From Mesorhizobium sp. WSM3859 (GTDB lineage Bacteria; Pseudomonadota; Alphaproteobacteria; Rhizobiales; Rhizobiaceae), in the NCBI RefSeq assembly GCF_002295065.1, contig NZ_NSGG01000004.1:248001-312000 (forward strand): 64,000 bases of DNA, read 5' to 3'. The notes below the pieces were generated by a model that worked only from the letters and a program-made list of their open reading frames with translations, was not told where the DNA came from and made no database searches. How positions within the stretch are numbered: position 1 is the stretch's first letter; the number at the start of each line of letters is the position of its first letter. Of the stretch, positions 8,080-18,596 are shown piece after piece. Both the position numbers and the translations under genes were made by a program.

Positions 8080-9066
8080 ATGGGATTGCTGATCGAAGGC
8101 AAATGGCAGGACCGCCCGTTCGAGACCGACAGCGGCGGACGGTTCATACGAAGAGAATCGCAATGGCGCGACTGGGTCACGCGTGACGGCAGTCCGGCGC
8201 AAGGCAGCAGGCGCGGCTTCAAGGCGGAACCCGGCCGTTATCACCTCTATGTCTCGCTTGCCTGCCCTTGGGCACACCGCACCCTGATCTTCCGTGCCCT
8301 GAAGAAGCTCGACGGCATCATCTCCGTATCGGTGGTGCACCACTTCATGGGTGAAAACGGCTGGACGTTCAAAACCGAGGAAGGCGCCACCGGGGACACG
8401 CTCTACGGCCTCGATTTCTTGCACCAGATCTACGCCAAGGCCGATCCGGCCTATTCAGGCCGCGTGACGGTGCCTGTACTGTGGGACAAGAGGCAAGAGA
8501 CCATCGTCAACAACGAGTCCTCCGAGATCATCCGCATGCTCAATTCGGCCTTCGACGAATGGGGCGATGCGGGTCTCGACTTCTATCCGGCGGCACTGCG
8601 GGCGGAGATCGACAGGATCAATGCGCAGGTCTACCCGGCAATCAGCAACGGCGTTTATCGCGCCGGTTTCGCCACCACGCAGAAAGCCTATGAGGAAGCT
8701 TTCGGTGAATTGTTCCAGGTTCTCGACATGATCGAAGAGAGGCTGTCGCGACAGCGCTACCTGGCCGGCGAACACATCACCGAGGCCGATTGGCGGCTGT
8801 TCACGACGCTGGTGCGCTTCGATCCGGTCTATGTCGGCCACTTCAAATGCAATCTGCGCCGCATCGCCGACTATCCGAACCTGTCGAACTATCTGCGCGA
8901 TCTCTATCAGGTGCCCGGTGTGTCGGGCACCGTCAACCTGCACCACATCAAGTCGCATTATTACGGCAGCCACAGATCGATCAATCCGACGGGGATCGTT
9001 CCGGTGGGGCCGGAGCTCGACTATGCGGCTGCGCATGACCGGGGCAGGTTCAGGAAGGCGGCGTGA
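8080..9066 (+). CDS. Glutathionyl-hydroquinone reductase (Xi-class GST)
   Basis: This encodes 328 residues from the ATG at 8080, preceded by GCAGGGA. The Xi-class signature is clear: L-Y-V-S-L-A-C-P-W-A-H-R-T-L with the nucleophilic Cys, then V-P-V-L-W-D near 135, N-N-E-S-S-E-I-I-R-M-L-N, and the GST C-domain with L-A-G-E-H-I-T-E-A-D-W-R-L-F. The D-Y-P-N-L-S-N-Y and H-I-K-S-H-Y-Y-G-S-H tail is typical of E. coli YqjG and PcpF. These enzymes use glutathione to reduce glutathionyl-quinone adducts in the cytoplasm. The in-frame extension upstream of 8080 is not family-like and was excluded. Confidence 0.93.
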   Translation: MGLLIEGKWQDRPFETDSGGRFIRRESQWRDWVTRDGSPAQGSRRGFKAEPGRYHLYVSLACPWAHRTLIFRALKKLDGIISVSVVHHFMGENGWTFKTEEGATGDTLYGLDFLHQIYAKADPAYSGRVTVPVLWDKRQETIVNNESSEIIRMLNSAFDEWGDAGLDFYPAALRAEIDRINAQVYPAISNGVYRAGFATTQKAYEEAFGELFQVLDMIEERLSRQRYLAGEHITEADWRLFTTLVRFDPVYVGHFKCNLRRIADYPNLSNYLRDLYQVPGVSGTVNLHHIKSHYYGSHRSINPTGIVPVGPELDYAAAHDRGRFRKAA

Positions 9067-9570
9067 CTACCAGTAGGGTGAGATGCGCTCACCGCCAAAA
9101 ATCTCTGCTATCCGTCGCAGTGTCGCCGGGGTCGTTTCCTGCGGCAAATGATCGAGCGGGAAGAAGCCCGCTTCGGCGATCTCATGATCGGGCAGTTTCG
9201 GAGCCGTCTGGCTGAAAGCTTCGATCAGATAAAGGCCGACATGGTCGCGCTTGCTGGAGCGGCGGTTGAAATGCATCGACTTCAGCACCGGCGGCGTGGT
9301 CAGCGCGATGTTGCCTTCCTCGGCCAACTCGCGCACCAAGGCTTGCTCGAGCGTCTCGCTGACCTCGACGCCGCCGCCCGGTAGATGCCAGCCTGGAACA
9401 TAGGTGTGGCGGATCAGGAAGACGGAATTGGAGGCGCGGTTATAAACCAGCCCGCGCACGCCAAGCGTCATGGGGCGGCGCAGCAGGAAGTATAAATGGA
9501 ACAGCCTCGCCCGGAAGCCCGGCCAGCCGGCTTGGCGAAATGCCTCCTCGGGATCGGCTTGGCGGTTCAT
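9067..9570 (-). CDS. Nudix hydrolase
   Basis: This encodes 167 residues from the ATG at 9570. It contains a full Nudix box: G-G-G-V-E-V-S-E-T, then A-L-V-R-E-L-A-E-E-G, with the metal-binding R-E-x-x-E-E Glu residues intact. The surrounding R-H-T-Y-V-P-G-W-H-L-P beta strand is typical. Such enzymes hydrolyse nucleoside diphosphates linked to another moiety; the substrate is not evident. Its stop follows directly on the stop of the convergent hydroquinone reductase gene with no spacer. Confidence 0.88.
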   Translation of the reverse strand: MNRQADPEEAFRQAGWPGFRARLFHLYFLLRRPMTLGVRGLVYNRASNSVFLIRHTYVPGWHLPGGGVEVSETLEQALVRELAEEGNIALTTPPVLKSMHFNRRSSKRDHVGLYLIEAFSQTAPKLPDHEIAEAGFFPLDHLPQETTPATLRRIAEIFGGERISPYW

Positions 9571-9686
9571 GCAATGATCCCCAGACAGATCTTCAAGGGT
9601 TGCCCCACGACCATTTTGCGGCACCTGCTTGGGTGAACAGCAAAGGGTGAGTGGAAAGCCTCGCCGGCGTCGCTTAAGAAGGGGCC

Positions 9687-10619
9687 ATGTTCAGGCTCGC
9701 GCATATTTCCGATGCTCATCTGGGACCGCTGCCCGATGTAACCTATCGCGACCTCGCGTCCAAGCGCGTGCTGGGCTATGTCAACTGGCAGCGCAACCGA
9801 CGCCGCCATATGCATGACGCGGTCATCGACACGATCGTCGCCGACATCAAGACGAACGCGCCGGACCATCTCGCCGTCACCGGAGACCTCGTCAATCTGG
9901 CGCTCGACGGCGAGATCGAGATGGCCAAGCACTGGCTGGAGACGCTCGGGTCGCCGCAGGACGTTTCCGTGGTTCCCGGCAATCACGATGCCTATGTGCC
10001 GGGCGCCTTCGACAAGGTCTGCCGGGCGTGGGCTCCCTGGATGACGGGCGACGGCGTCAACGGTCCGGTCGACCGCAATTCCTTTCCGTATCTGCGCGTG
10101 CGCGGCAACGTCGCGCTGATCGGCGTCACCACGGCGCGCGCCACCGCACCCTTCATGGCCAACGGCTTCTTTATGGAAGGGCAGGCCGAACGGCTCGGCA
10201 AGGTCCTCGATGATACCGCGAAACAAGAACTCTTCCGGATCATCATGATCCACCACCCGCCGGTGCGCGGCGCGATCCCGCAGCACAAGCGGCTGTTCGG
10301 CATTGCCCGTTTTCACAAGGTCGTTCGCCGGCATGGCGCGGAACTCGTCCTGCACGGCCACTCGCACCTGCCGTCCTTGTTCACCATCGGCACACGCGGC
10401 GCCAAGGTGCCGGTGGTCGGTGTTGCCGCCGCCGGCCAGGCGCCGGGTGGCAACCATCCGGCGGCGCAGTACAACATGTTCGAAATCGATGGTGAAAGCG
10501 GCAGCTGGCGCCTGCGTCTGACCAGGCGCGGCCTGACCGGACCGGCCATGCCGCCTTCGGACCTCCAGACCATGGACCTCGACGTGCCGGCAGACGGGCG
10601 CCAACTCGTCAGAAGCTGA
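9687..10619 (+). CDS. Calcineurin-like metallophosphoesterase
   Basis: This encodes 310 residues. The five-part metallophosphoesterase metal motif is present: D-A-H near residue 9 (H-I-S-D-A-H-L-G), G-D-L-V-N-L-A near 68, G-N-H-D-A near 98, H-H-P-P near 189 and G-H-S-H near 228. The likely activity is on a phosphodiester or pyrophosphate such as a cyclic nucleotide or UDP-linked lipid; subtype is unclear. The last 11 bp overlap the 3' end of the convergent membrane-protein gene. Confidence 0.87.
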   Translation: MFRLAHISDAHLGPLPDVTYRDLASKRVLGYVNWQRNRRRHMHDAVIDTIVADIKTNAPDHLAVTGDLVNLALDGEIEMAKHWLETLGSPQDVSVVPGNHDAYVPGAFDKVCRAWAPWMTGDGVNGPVDRNSFPYLRVRGNVALIGVTTARATAPFMANGFFMEGQAERLGKVLDDTAKQELFRIIMIHHPPVRGAIPQHKRLFGIARFHKVVRRHGAELVLHGHSHLPSLFTIGTRGAKVPVVGVAAAGQAPGGNHPAAQYNMFEIDGESGSWRLRLTRRGLTGPAMPPSDLQTMDLDVPADGRQLVRS

Positions 10620-11226
10620 TCTTCATCTGCATGATGCGGTCCCAGAACAGGGCCAGCGAAACCGCCAGGCCGACAAGGGCGCCCGCGGCGATCAGGCCAA
10701 GGCCGGCGAAGAAGGTTGTCCAGCCGTTGCGGCCCGTTTGAGATCGGATAGGCGGCTCCGCTTCTTGGACCATGTGTCGATGCAGGCCGGGAACGGCGCT
10801 TTCCATGCCGCCCTCCATCATGCGCTGCCGCTCGACGACACGTTCGGCCACGTAGCGCGTGACAGCGTCGGCGACGGCTTTCATCTCGGTCGATTCAGCC
10901 AGCACCACGCGGCCGACGCGGGTGTCCTTGAGGAAGCGGTAGGTTCGGCGGTCGCGTCCCATGGCGACGTGGCTCACCGCGTCGATCCATAGCCGCGGCT
11001 GCAGGCCTGACGAGACGGCGAAGTCGAAGCTGTCAATGTCGGCCGGGACATCGGCAAAGACGGGAGCAAGCTCGGCTGCCAGCAGATCGAGCCGCATGCG
11101 GTGCGCCTCGCGCATGTCGACAACCACGTCATCGCGGTCGGCGAAGGCGTTCTTGACGTCGCGTATGGCGTCCGAAAGCTTTCGCGATGGCTCGATCGGG
11201 GTGATTATGTCGCCTGCATCCTTCAT
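10609..11226 (-). CDS. C-terminally anchored conserved hypothetical protein with CtrA-type box upstream
   Basis: This encodes 205 residues. The first ~150 are soluble, and residues about 172-196 form one transmembrane helix (F-F-A-G-L-G-L-I-A-A-G-A-L-V-G-L-A) with a short tail, so the bulk faces the cytoplasm or is tail-anchored. The middle contains W-I-D-A-V-S-H-V-A-M-G-R-D-R-R-T-Y-R-F, which looks conserved, but I recognise no named domain. An exact TTAA-N7-TTAA sequence 22 bp upstream of the ATG suggests cell-cycle control. Confidence 0.75.
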   Translation of the reverse strand: MKDAGDIITPIEPSRKLSDAIRDVKNAFADRDDVVVDMREAHRMRLDLLAAELAPVFADVPADIDSFDFAVSSGLQPRLWIDAVSHVAMGRDRRTYRFLKDTRVGRVVLAESTEMKAVADAVTRYVAERVVERQRMMEGGMESAVPGLHRHMVQEAEPPIRSQTGRNGWTTFFAGLGLIAAGALVGLAVSLALFWDRIMQMKISF

Positions 11227-11247
11227 GGGCGGCTGCCTCGCTGGTGG

Positions 11248-11262
11248 TTAACAGCGAGTTAA
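11248..11262. promoter_or_regulatory. Predicted CtrA binding box
   Basis: The sequence TTAACAGCGAGTTAA followed by C matches the CtrA consensus TTAA-N7-TTAAC exactly, and reads as a full site on both strands. It ends 22 bp from the ATG of the 205-aa membrane protein gene. That is close enough to overlap the core promoter, so it could repress or, with a very short leader, activate. The rest of 11227-11377 shows nothing else. Confidence 0.6.
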
Positions 11263-11377
11263 CACAGTCGCCGGCAAAATGCACGCCGATGACATACCGG
11301 GCCGGGTCCAGGCGGAAACCCGTTTCGGATCTTTACGGCTGGTGCGGAGCCAACCCGGCAAGGACATCGCCCCGCGT

Positions 11378-12181
11378 TCAATTGGCCGCGGCGCCCAGCG
11401 CCGGACGCAACAGCCTGGCGCGCCGTCGCGTGTTGCGGCGCACGATCTCGGCGATCAGATCTGGAGCCTCCTCGACCAGCATGTGACCCGCGTCAAGGAC
11501 ATGGTGCAGATGGAAATGCGACGGCAGAGCCTCGGCCTGCCCGACAGGCAGGAGCGGATCCTCCGCTCCCCAAACAACCATCACCGGCATGTCGAGCGCA
11601 TCGAGCTGCGCTCGAGGGATGACCCCTTGCCGGTCGTCCCTGGTCATCGCGGCCGCCATATCGATCAGGGTCTGCAACTGGCCGGGCTGTTTGCGCATGA
11701 GGCAGAGGGCGTCCACCACGTGGTCGGGCGGCACGCTGCGCGGGGCCGACATGGCCGCAAGGCTGGCGCGGATCTGCTTCCTGCCGGAAGCCGCCGCATA
11801 GCGGCGCAGCAGGGCTGCGTTGATCTCCGGGCCGAAGCCGCCGGGCGCCAACAGCGTGAGCGAAGCCACCCTGCCGGGATCGGCTAGCGCCATCAACGTC
11901 GCGACCGCGCCGCCCATGGAATGACCGACGAGATGGACCTTGGTCAGCTGGCGGGCGGCAAGATCGGCGAGGATGGCTCGCGCGGCCGGCTTGGCGCCGC
12001 CCATGCCTTCGCATTGCAGCGAACGACCATGGCCCGGAAGGTCGTAGGCCAACACTCTCGCCTCCGCCGCCAGCGGGGCCATGACGTCGCGCCAGATCTC
12101 ACGGCACGCTCCGAAGCCATGCAGAAGCACGATCGTCTTCGGACCGGCGCCGCCCTCGACGGCATAGGGGAAGGGAAGCAT
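11378..12181 (-). CDS. Alpha/beta hydrolase
   Basis: This encodes 267 residues from the ATG at 12181; an upstream TTG at 12214 is possible but less likely. The fold signature is L-L-H-G-F-G-A near residue 20 (oxyanion hole), V-G-H-S-M-G-G (nucleophile elbow, Ser), W-G-A-E-D-P-L-L-P (acid) and D-A-G-H-M-L-V-E-E (catalytic His). This matches small esterases and the PHA-depolymerase/acetoin-hydrolase-like group. The substrate cannot be named. Its 3' region is bounded by the CtrA-type box and the membrane-protein gene, and it is probably monocistronic. Confidence 0.85.
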   Translation of the reverse strand: MLPFPYAVEGGAGPKTIVLLHGFGACREIWRDVMAPLAAEARVLAYDLPGHGRSLQCEGMGGAKPAARAILADLAARQLTKVHLVGHSMGGAVATLMALADPGRVASLTLLAPGGFGPEINAALLRRYAAASGRKQIRASLAAMSAPRSVPPDHVVDALCLMRKQPGQLQTLIDMAAAMTRDDRQGVIPRAQLDALDMPVMVVWGAEDPLLPVGQAEALPSHFHLHHVLDAGHMLVEEAPDLIAEIVRRNTRRRARLLRPALGAAAN

Positions 12182-12473
12182 GAAAAATGGAGCGGTGAAC
12201 AAGACAGGCTGCAATTGGAAATTGTGGCTGAATTGCTCCCGATCCAGAGGGATGGCCAGTAAAATTTTCGCGACCGAAGCGGCCTGTCAGGCGCTCGACG
12301 CCCAAGCTCGTCCTAATGGGTGTCGGATCACAGCGTGATACTTCCGCGCTTCGGGCATTGGGTGGTCCAAACACCGGCGGAAGGTGTGCCTATGTCCTTG
12401 TCTTGCTGCAATTCCGGCACGAAGGCTGCGGCGTGGCCGCCGAACCAACTGACCACGCTTTTCCGTAAAGTCT

Positions 12474-14264
12474 TTAGCTCGGATTGCCGATCCCGGCGGC
12501 ACGCAAGGATTGCACCAGCCGATCGGTGAGATCCGCGGGATATTTGCGGTCGACGAATGTCGCGCGCGGGTCGGCGGCGAATTTCGGGAATTCGGTGGTG
12601 AGCTCGTTGGCAAGCTCGCCCGCCAGCTTGTCGCGACCCGAAATCTTGGCGCCGATCAGGCGCGCGGCCAGATAATGCGACTTGGATGCCGTCGTGCGCA
12701 GCGACTCGCTGGCGATGGCGGCCTTTTTCATGTCGCCCTGCATGAAGGCGCCGACGAACAGGCCATAGTCCCACCAGGTCGGATGGCCGCTGAAGGCCTC
12801 GACCGCGTGACCCAGGATCGGCGTTCCCTCATCATATTTGCCGGCGAAGATCAGCCCGTAGCCATAGGCGGCGGCCATGCCGAGATCATACGGGTTGAGT
12901 TCGTAGGCCTTGCGCGTCAAGCGGATCGCTTCGTCCGCGTTGCCGAGGCGCGAGTTGAGGTAGCCGAGGGCGCGATGCGCGTGCGGGTTCATGGGCCCCA
13001 TCTGGACGGCGCGATGCGCGAGCGACATGGCCTTTTCGAGTGTCGCTTCCGGCGGATAGGGATAGTGGACGGTGACGGCCTCCCCATGAAGCGCAGCCAG
13101 CTCAGCGTAGACAAGCGACGATTTGGTGCCTTCGCTGGCCAGCTTCTCCAGGCAGCGATAGGCAGCTTCGTGCGTCTGGGCGTTCATGTCGAGATAGTAG
13201 TGGTCGTCGAGCACCAGGCATCCGATCTGGCTGGTGCGGATGTCGCTCTGGTCGATGTAGCTGTAGATCGCGCCGGAAGCGGGAACGGTCGATGTCAGAA
13301 GGCTGGCGATGTTGCTTTCAACCACGCCAGGCGCGGTTTCGGCCGATGTCAGGTTGCGCGACAGCAGGACCCGACCGGTCGCGACGCTCTGCAGTTCGAC
13401 CGTGACGTCGCCGGCGGCGGGGCCGGGAACAATCTCGAAGACGAAACTGATCGGGTCGGCCGATTGATCGCGCGTTGAATCCGCGTCGCGCCCGATGAAG
13501 TCGATGGTGTCGAAACCGGCAAGGCCGGCGCGCAGAGACGACGCGACGCGAGCCGCCTCTGCTCCATCGGCTTTCGTGGCTATGTAGATGAGCGGCAAGG
13601 AGTCGAATATCGGCTGGGCGGCGGTGCCGGCAACGCCCGCCGTTGCAGCCGTTGCCGCCGTGTCGCTGCCGCCGAGGAAGGCATTGCCCTGGCGAAGGAT
13701 GAGCAGGCCTAGCATGGCAATGACCAGAACCATGGCAGCCCAGAAGAACCGCAACTGCCGCGTCAGTGATTGTGCAGGTGCGGCTGGTGCAATGGGGGCC
13801 GCAGGCTCGCCCGGCGTCCGGCTGTCGAGATATTCGGCCGCGGACGATGCGGCTTCGGCCGATGCCTGGGGTTGGCGCGCGATGTTGCCGGTCGCGGATT
13901 TTGCGTCGCCGGGCAGACGGATCGCGTTCAGCTCATAGGATGGAACATAACCGCCGCGCGGGATCGCGATACGCACCGGCTCGGCGACGCCTTCATTGGC
14001 GAAGTATTGGTCCAGAAGCTCGCGCAGGCGGCCGGCCTGGACCCTGACCACGGCATCGGTGGAGGCGTCGAAATCGCCGTCCTTGCCGAAGACGTCCATG
14101 GCGATGGAAACACCCTTCAACCTGTCGCCTTCGCCTGCCTGCTCGCGCTCCACCAGATAGCGCAATAGCCTGCGCGCACGCTCGGAGCGTCCGAACGTTT
14201 CGCTGGCAAGCAGTCGCTCCAATGTCTCGCGCACTGCGGGGGCGGCAGGCGTGGCAGGCTCCAA
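12474..14264 (-). CDS. Membrane TPR protein with N-terminal DNA-binding-like domain
   Basis: This encodes 596 residues. Residues 1-110 match the domain at the front of many rhizobial proteins annotated as adenylate cyclase or winged-helix TPR proteins (S-E-R-A-R-R-L-L-R-Y-L-V-E-R, G-V-S-I-A-M-D-V-F-G-K, V-V-R-V-Q-A-G-R-L-R, I-P-R-G-G-Y-V-P). A Pro/Ala linker follows, then one transmembrane helix at about 172-190. From about 360 on there are TPR-like helical pairs (A-H-R-A-V-Q-M-G-P-M-N-P-H-A-H-R-A-L-G). A membrane-tethered regulator is likely but unproven. No cyclase catalytic motif is visible. The 12182-12473 spacer downstream is featureless. Confidence 0.72.
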   Translation of the reverse strand: MEPATPAAPAVRETLERLLASETFGRSERARRLLRYLVEREQAGEGDRLKGVSIAMDVFGKDGDFDASTDAVVRVQAGRLRELLDQYFANEGVAEPVRIAIPRGGYVPSYELNAIRLPGDAKSATGNIARQPQASAEAASSAAEYLDSRTPGEPAAPIAPAAPAQSLTRQLRFFWAAMVLVIAMLGLLILRQGNAFLGGSDTAATAATAGVAGTAAQPIFDSLPLIYIATKADGAEAARVASSLRAGLAGFDTIDFIGRDADSTRDQSADPISFVFEIVPGPAAGDVTVELQSVATGRVLLSRNLTSAETAPGVVESNIASLLTSTVPASGAIYSYIDQSDIRTSQIGCLVLDDHYYLDMNAQTHEAAYRCLEKLASEGTKSSLVYAELAALHGEAVTVHYPYPPEATLEKAMSLAHRAVQMGPMNPHAHRALGYLNSRLGNADEAIRLTRKAYELNPYDLGMAAAYGYGLIFAGKYDEGTPILGHAVEAFSGHPTWWDYGLFVGAFMQGDMKKAAIASESLRTTASKSHYLAARLIGAKISGRDKLAGELANELTTEFPKFAADPRATFVDRKYPADLTDRLVQSLRAAGIGNPS

Positions 14265-14460
14265 GTGTCGAACCTTTCGAAGTCGGCACAGGTTAGGAAC
14301 CGATCATATATAGCGCTTGCGGCGGCGCACAAGAATGCTTCTGTTATGCGATCACGTAAGCCACCGCAAATTTCCCTGCCGGTTAATGAATGGCGAGAAA
14401 ATCACGCATGTTTTACCGCGGCGCGCCCGGCGGACGCGTCGCGTTCAAGGGCTCAAATGT

Positions 14461-16260
<1,800 letters not shown>

Positions 16261-16314
16261 CTACCAGAATTTCATTCGCTTGATTATGACTTTGCCAAGG
16301 AGCATGCGCCTGAG

Positions 16315-16361
16315 GCGGCGGGTATCGACCGCCGGGCGCTCCTTCAGCGAACCCGGCGATC
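16315..16361 (-). promoter_or_regulatory. leuA attenuator: alternative RNA hairpins
   Basis: On the leuA strand, GATCGCCGGG (16361-16352, inside the last leader codons) can pair with CCCGGCGGTC (16336-16327) over ten positions with one G.U. The GGCGG of that second segment can instead pair with CCGCC at 16321-16317. The two structures exclude each other. A wider stem AAGGAGC/GCTCCTT encloses the region. I see no uridine run of the classical terminator type, so the exact terminator is uncertain. The rest of 16201-16314 shows nothing else. Confidence 0.5.
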
Positions 16362-16463
16362 GCCGATAAGACCGAGAAGAAGCAGGGTCGAAGCGAGCGC
16401 GCGCGCGGTCTCGCCGGCGAAGCCGGGGCGAGAAGAAGCGACGGAGCGGACGCGCGTGGTCAT
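16344..16463 (-). CDS. leuL: Predicted leuA leader peptide (Leu-codon attenuator)
   Basis: This is a 39-codon ORF on the leuA strand ending 143 bp before leuA. Codons 27-30 and 32 are leucine (CTG CTT CTT CTC GGT CTT), five in a six-codon window, followed by Ile and the stop seven codons later. Immediately downstream are mutually exclusive pairings. This is the layout of ribosome-mediated attenuation: stalling at scarce Leu-tRNA would free the antiterminator. A possible weak promoter lies just before the ATG, so the leader may start at or near the AUG. No strong Shine-Dalgarno is present. No database check was possible. Confidence 0.7.
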   Translation of the reverse strand: MTTRVRSVASSRPGFAGETARALASTLLLLGLIGDRRVR

Positions 16464-16630
16464 GGCGGCTCTCTTACAGGAGCGGCCCGTCGGAGGCAAG
16501 CGGGACGGAGGAACGAATGCGCCTCGCCCGGCCTCTTCGCGGCGCCGACGTCTTCCCCGCGCCTCGTAAATGCGCCAGACTTGGTTTCGAATGCTTGGCT
16601 ACCGAGCGAAGCTCCGGGGAGGGGTCGCCC

Positions 16631-17797
16631 ATGAATTTCGTGTTCTTCTCGCCGCATTTTCCGGCCAACGGCGCCGATTTCTGCGACCGGCTGAAGAAGG
16701 CCGGCGCCACCGTGCTCGGGATCGGCGATGCGCCTTATGAGAGTTTGAACAGCAGGCTGAAGCCGGCGCTTTCGGAATATTACCGCATCGCCGACATGGA
16801 AGATTACGACGCCGTGTTCCGGGCGATGGGCCATTTCATCCACAAATGGGGCCGCATCGATCGCTTTGAATCGCTCAACGAGCATTGGCTGGAGCTCGAG
16901 GCGAATATCCGCACCGATTTCAACATCTATGGCACCAAGCTTGATTTCGTGAAGAATTTGAAGCGGAAAAGCCGCATGCGCGCCTTCTTCCGCAAGAGCG
17001 GCGTCGAGACCATCCCGCAGCGCAAATGCTCCGACCGCGCCGGCGCCATGACCTTCATCCGCCGTGTCGGCTACCCGGTCGTGGTCAAGCCGGATTCCGG
17101 TTCCGGCGCCTCCAATACCTTCAAGATCTCCAATGCCAGGGAACTCGACCAGTTCTTCCGGGACAAGCCGGAGGACGTCACCTTCGTGATGGAGCAGTTC
17201 ATCGAGGGACTGGTGGTGACCTTCGACGGGCTGGTCAACCGCGACGGCGAGGTGGTGCTGGCGGCCAGCCACCGCTACGACCAGAGCATCATGGATGCGG
17301 TCAACAAGGACCGCCACATGAGCTACACCTGCTTTCCCGAAATCACGCCGGCGGTGGAGGAGGCGGGCCGCAAGATCCTGAAGGCGTTCGACGTTCGCGA
17401 GCGCTTCTTCCACATCGAGCTGTTCGAGACCAAGGACAAGCGCATCATCGCGCTCGAGGTCAACATGCGCCCGCCCGGCGCCTGGATGACCGACGCCATC
17501 AACTACACATTCGACATCGACGTCTATGCCGCATGGGCCGACATGGTCGTCAAGGATGCCGCAGGTGGTCCCTACAAGGGCAAGTATTTCACTGCTTATG
17601 CCAGCCGCAAACGCCACATCGACTATTTGCACAGCCATGCGGACGTGCTAGCCGCCCATGGCGACAAGATCGTCCATCACCAAGCCATCGAAGAGGTCTT
17701 CAGCCGCGCCATGGGCAATTACGCCTATCAGATGCGTTCGAAGGATCAGAAGGCGCTGCGCCAGGCGGTCGACTATATCCACGCTGAAAAGGCCTGA
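16631..17797 (+). CDS. ATP-grasp family ligase-like protein
   Basis: This encodes 388 residues from the ATG at 16631, with a GGGGAGGGG tract upstream. An N-terminal pre-ATP-grasp domain (F-F-S-P-H-F-P-A-N-G-A-D-F) is followed by the ATP-grasp fold: V-G-Y-P-V-V-V-K-P-D-S-G-S-G-A-S-N-T near 145, V-M-E-Q-F-I-E-G near 187, and the metal-binding I-I-A-L-E-V-N-M-R-P-P-G near 275. Such enzymes join a carboxylate to an amine or thiol through an acyl-phosphate. The substrate is unknown. The next gene, an esterase-like hydrolase, starts 4 bp after its stop, so the two are almost surely co-translated. Confidence 0.85.
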   Translation: MNFVFFSPHFPANGADFCDRLKKAGATVLGIGDAPYESLNSRLKPALSEYYRIADMEDYDAVFRAMGHFIHKWGRIDRFESLNEHWLELEANIRTDFNIYGTKLDFVKNLKRKSRMRAFFRKSGVETIPQRKCSDRAGAMTFIRRVGYPVVVKPDSGSGASNTFKISNARELDQFFRDKPEDVTFVMEQFIEGLVVTFDGLVNRDGEVVLAASHRYDQSIMDAVNKDRHMSYTCFPEITPAVEEAGRKILKAFDVRERFFHIELFETKDKRIIALEVNMRPPGAWMTDAINYTFDIDVYAAWADMVVKDAAGGPYKGKYFTAYASRKRHIDYLHSHADVLAAHGDKIVHHQAIEEVFSRAMGNYAYQMRSKDQKALRQAVDYIHAEKA

Positions 17798-17801
17798 GCC
17801 G

Positions 17802-18578
17802 ATGGACGTCTCCTATCACAAGGGCCATGCCCGCAATCTCGGCCGCGACATGGAATACAAGCGCTACGGCCATGCCGGGCGCCCGGTGGTGGTGTTCCCG
17901 ACCTCGCAAGGGCGCTTCTACCAATTCGAGGATTCGGGCGGGGTTGGCGCGCTTGCCGAGTTCATCGACACAGGTCGCATCCAGCTCTTCACGCTCGACG
18001 GCATCGATTCGGAATCCTTCTTCAACAAGCATGCCGATGCGGCGCATCGCATCGCGCGGCACGAGGCCTATTTCCGTTATGTGCGGGAAGAGGCGCTGCC
18101 GGAGCTGCAGGCGGTCGCCGCCAAGTCCAATGGCGGGCGCAATCTCAAGCCGCTGTTCAGCGGCTGCTCGATGGGCGGCTACCATTCGTCGAACTTCGTG
18201 TTCCGCTTCCCGGAGTTGGCAAGCGGCGTCATCTCCCTGTCCGGCGTCTATTCGGCCCGCGACTTTTTCGGCCGGGCGCTGGAAGGCAACATCTATTTCA
18301 ACTCGCCGCTGGACTACCTGCCGGGCATCGTCGACCAGAAGCTGCTCGGACGGCTCAGGGCGCTCAGGCTGATCTTCTGCTGCGGCCAGGGCGCCTGGGA
18401 AGAGCGTATGCTGGTCGAGACGCGCGAGCTGGAACAGGTGCTGCGCGACAAGTCCATCCCTGCCTGGGTGGACTATTGGGGCGGCGACGTCAGCCATGAC
18501 TGGCCGTGGTGGCACAAGCAACTGGTCTATTTCTTCGGCCGCTGGCTGGATGACGACCTGATGCACAGGCTGGATTGA
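17802..18578 (+). CDS. Esterase-like alpha/beta hydrolase paired with ATP-grasp protein
   Basis: This encodes 258 residues. The fold resembles the esterase D/tributyrin-esterase group: R-P-V-V-V-F-P-T-S-Q-G-R-F near residue 27 and the nucleophile elbow G-C-S-M-G-G-Y-H near 121. The C-terminal D-V-S-H-D-W-P-W-W-H-K-Q supplies a likely catalytic His. Its ATG lies 4 bp beyond the stop of the ATP-grasp gene. A ligase and a hydrolase in one transcript suggest synthesis and trimming, or transfer, of a small amide or ester metabolite; this is inference. Confidence 0.8.
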   Translation: MDVSYHKGHARNLGRDMEYKRYGHAGRPVVVFPTSQGRFYQFEDSGGVGALAEFIDTGRIQLFTLDGIDSESFFNKHADAAHRIARHEAYFRYVREEALPELQAVAAKSNGGRNLKPLFSGCSMGGYHSSNFVFRFPELASGVISLSGVYSARDFFGRALEGNIYFNSPLDYLPGIVDQKLLGRLRALRLIFCCGQGAWEERMLVETRELEQVLRDKSIPAWVDYWGGDVSHDWPWWHKQLVYFFGRWLDDDLMHRLD

Positions 18579-18596
18579 TGACGCAGGGATCAGCCG

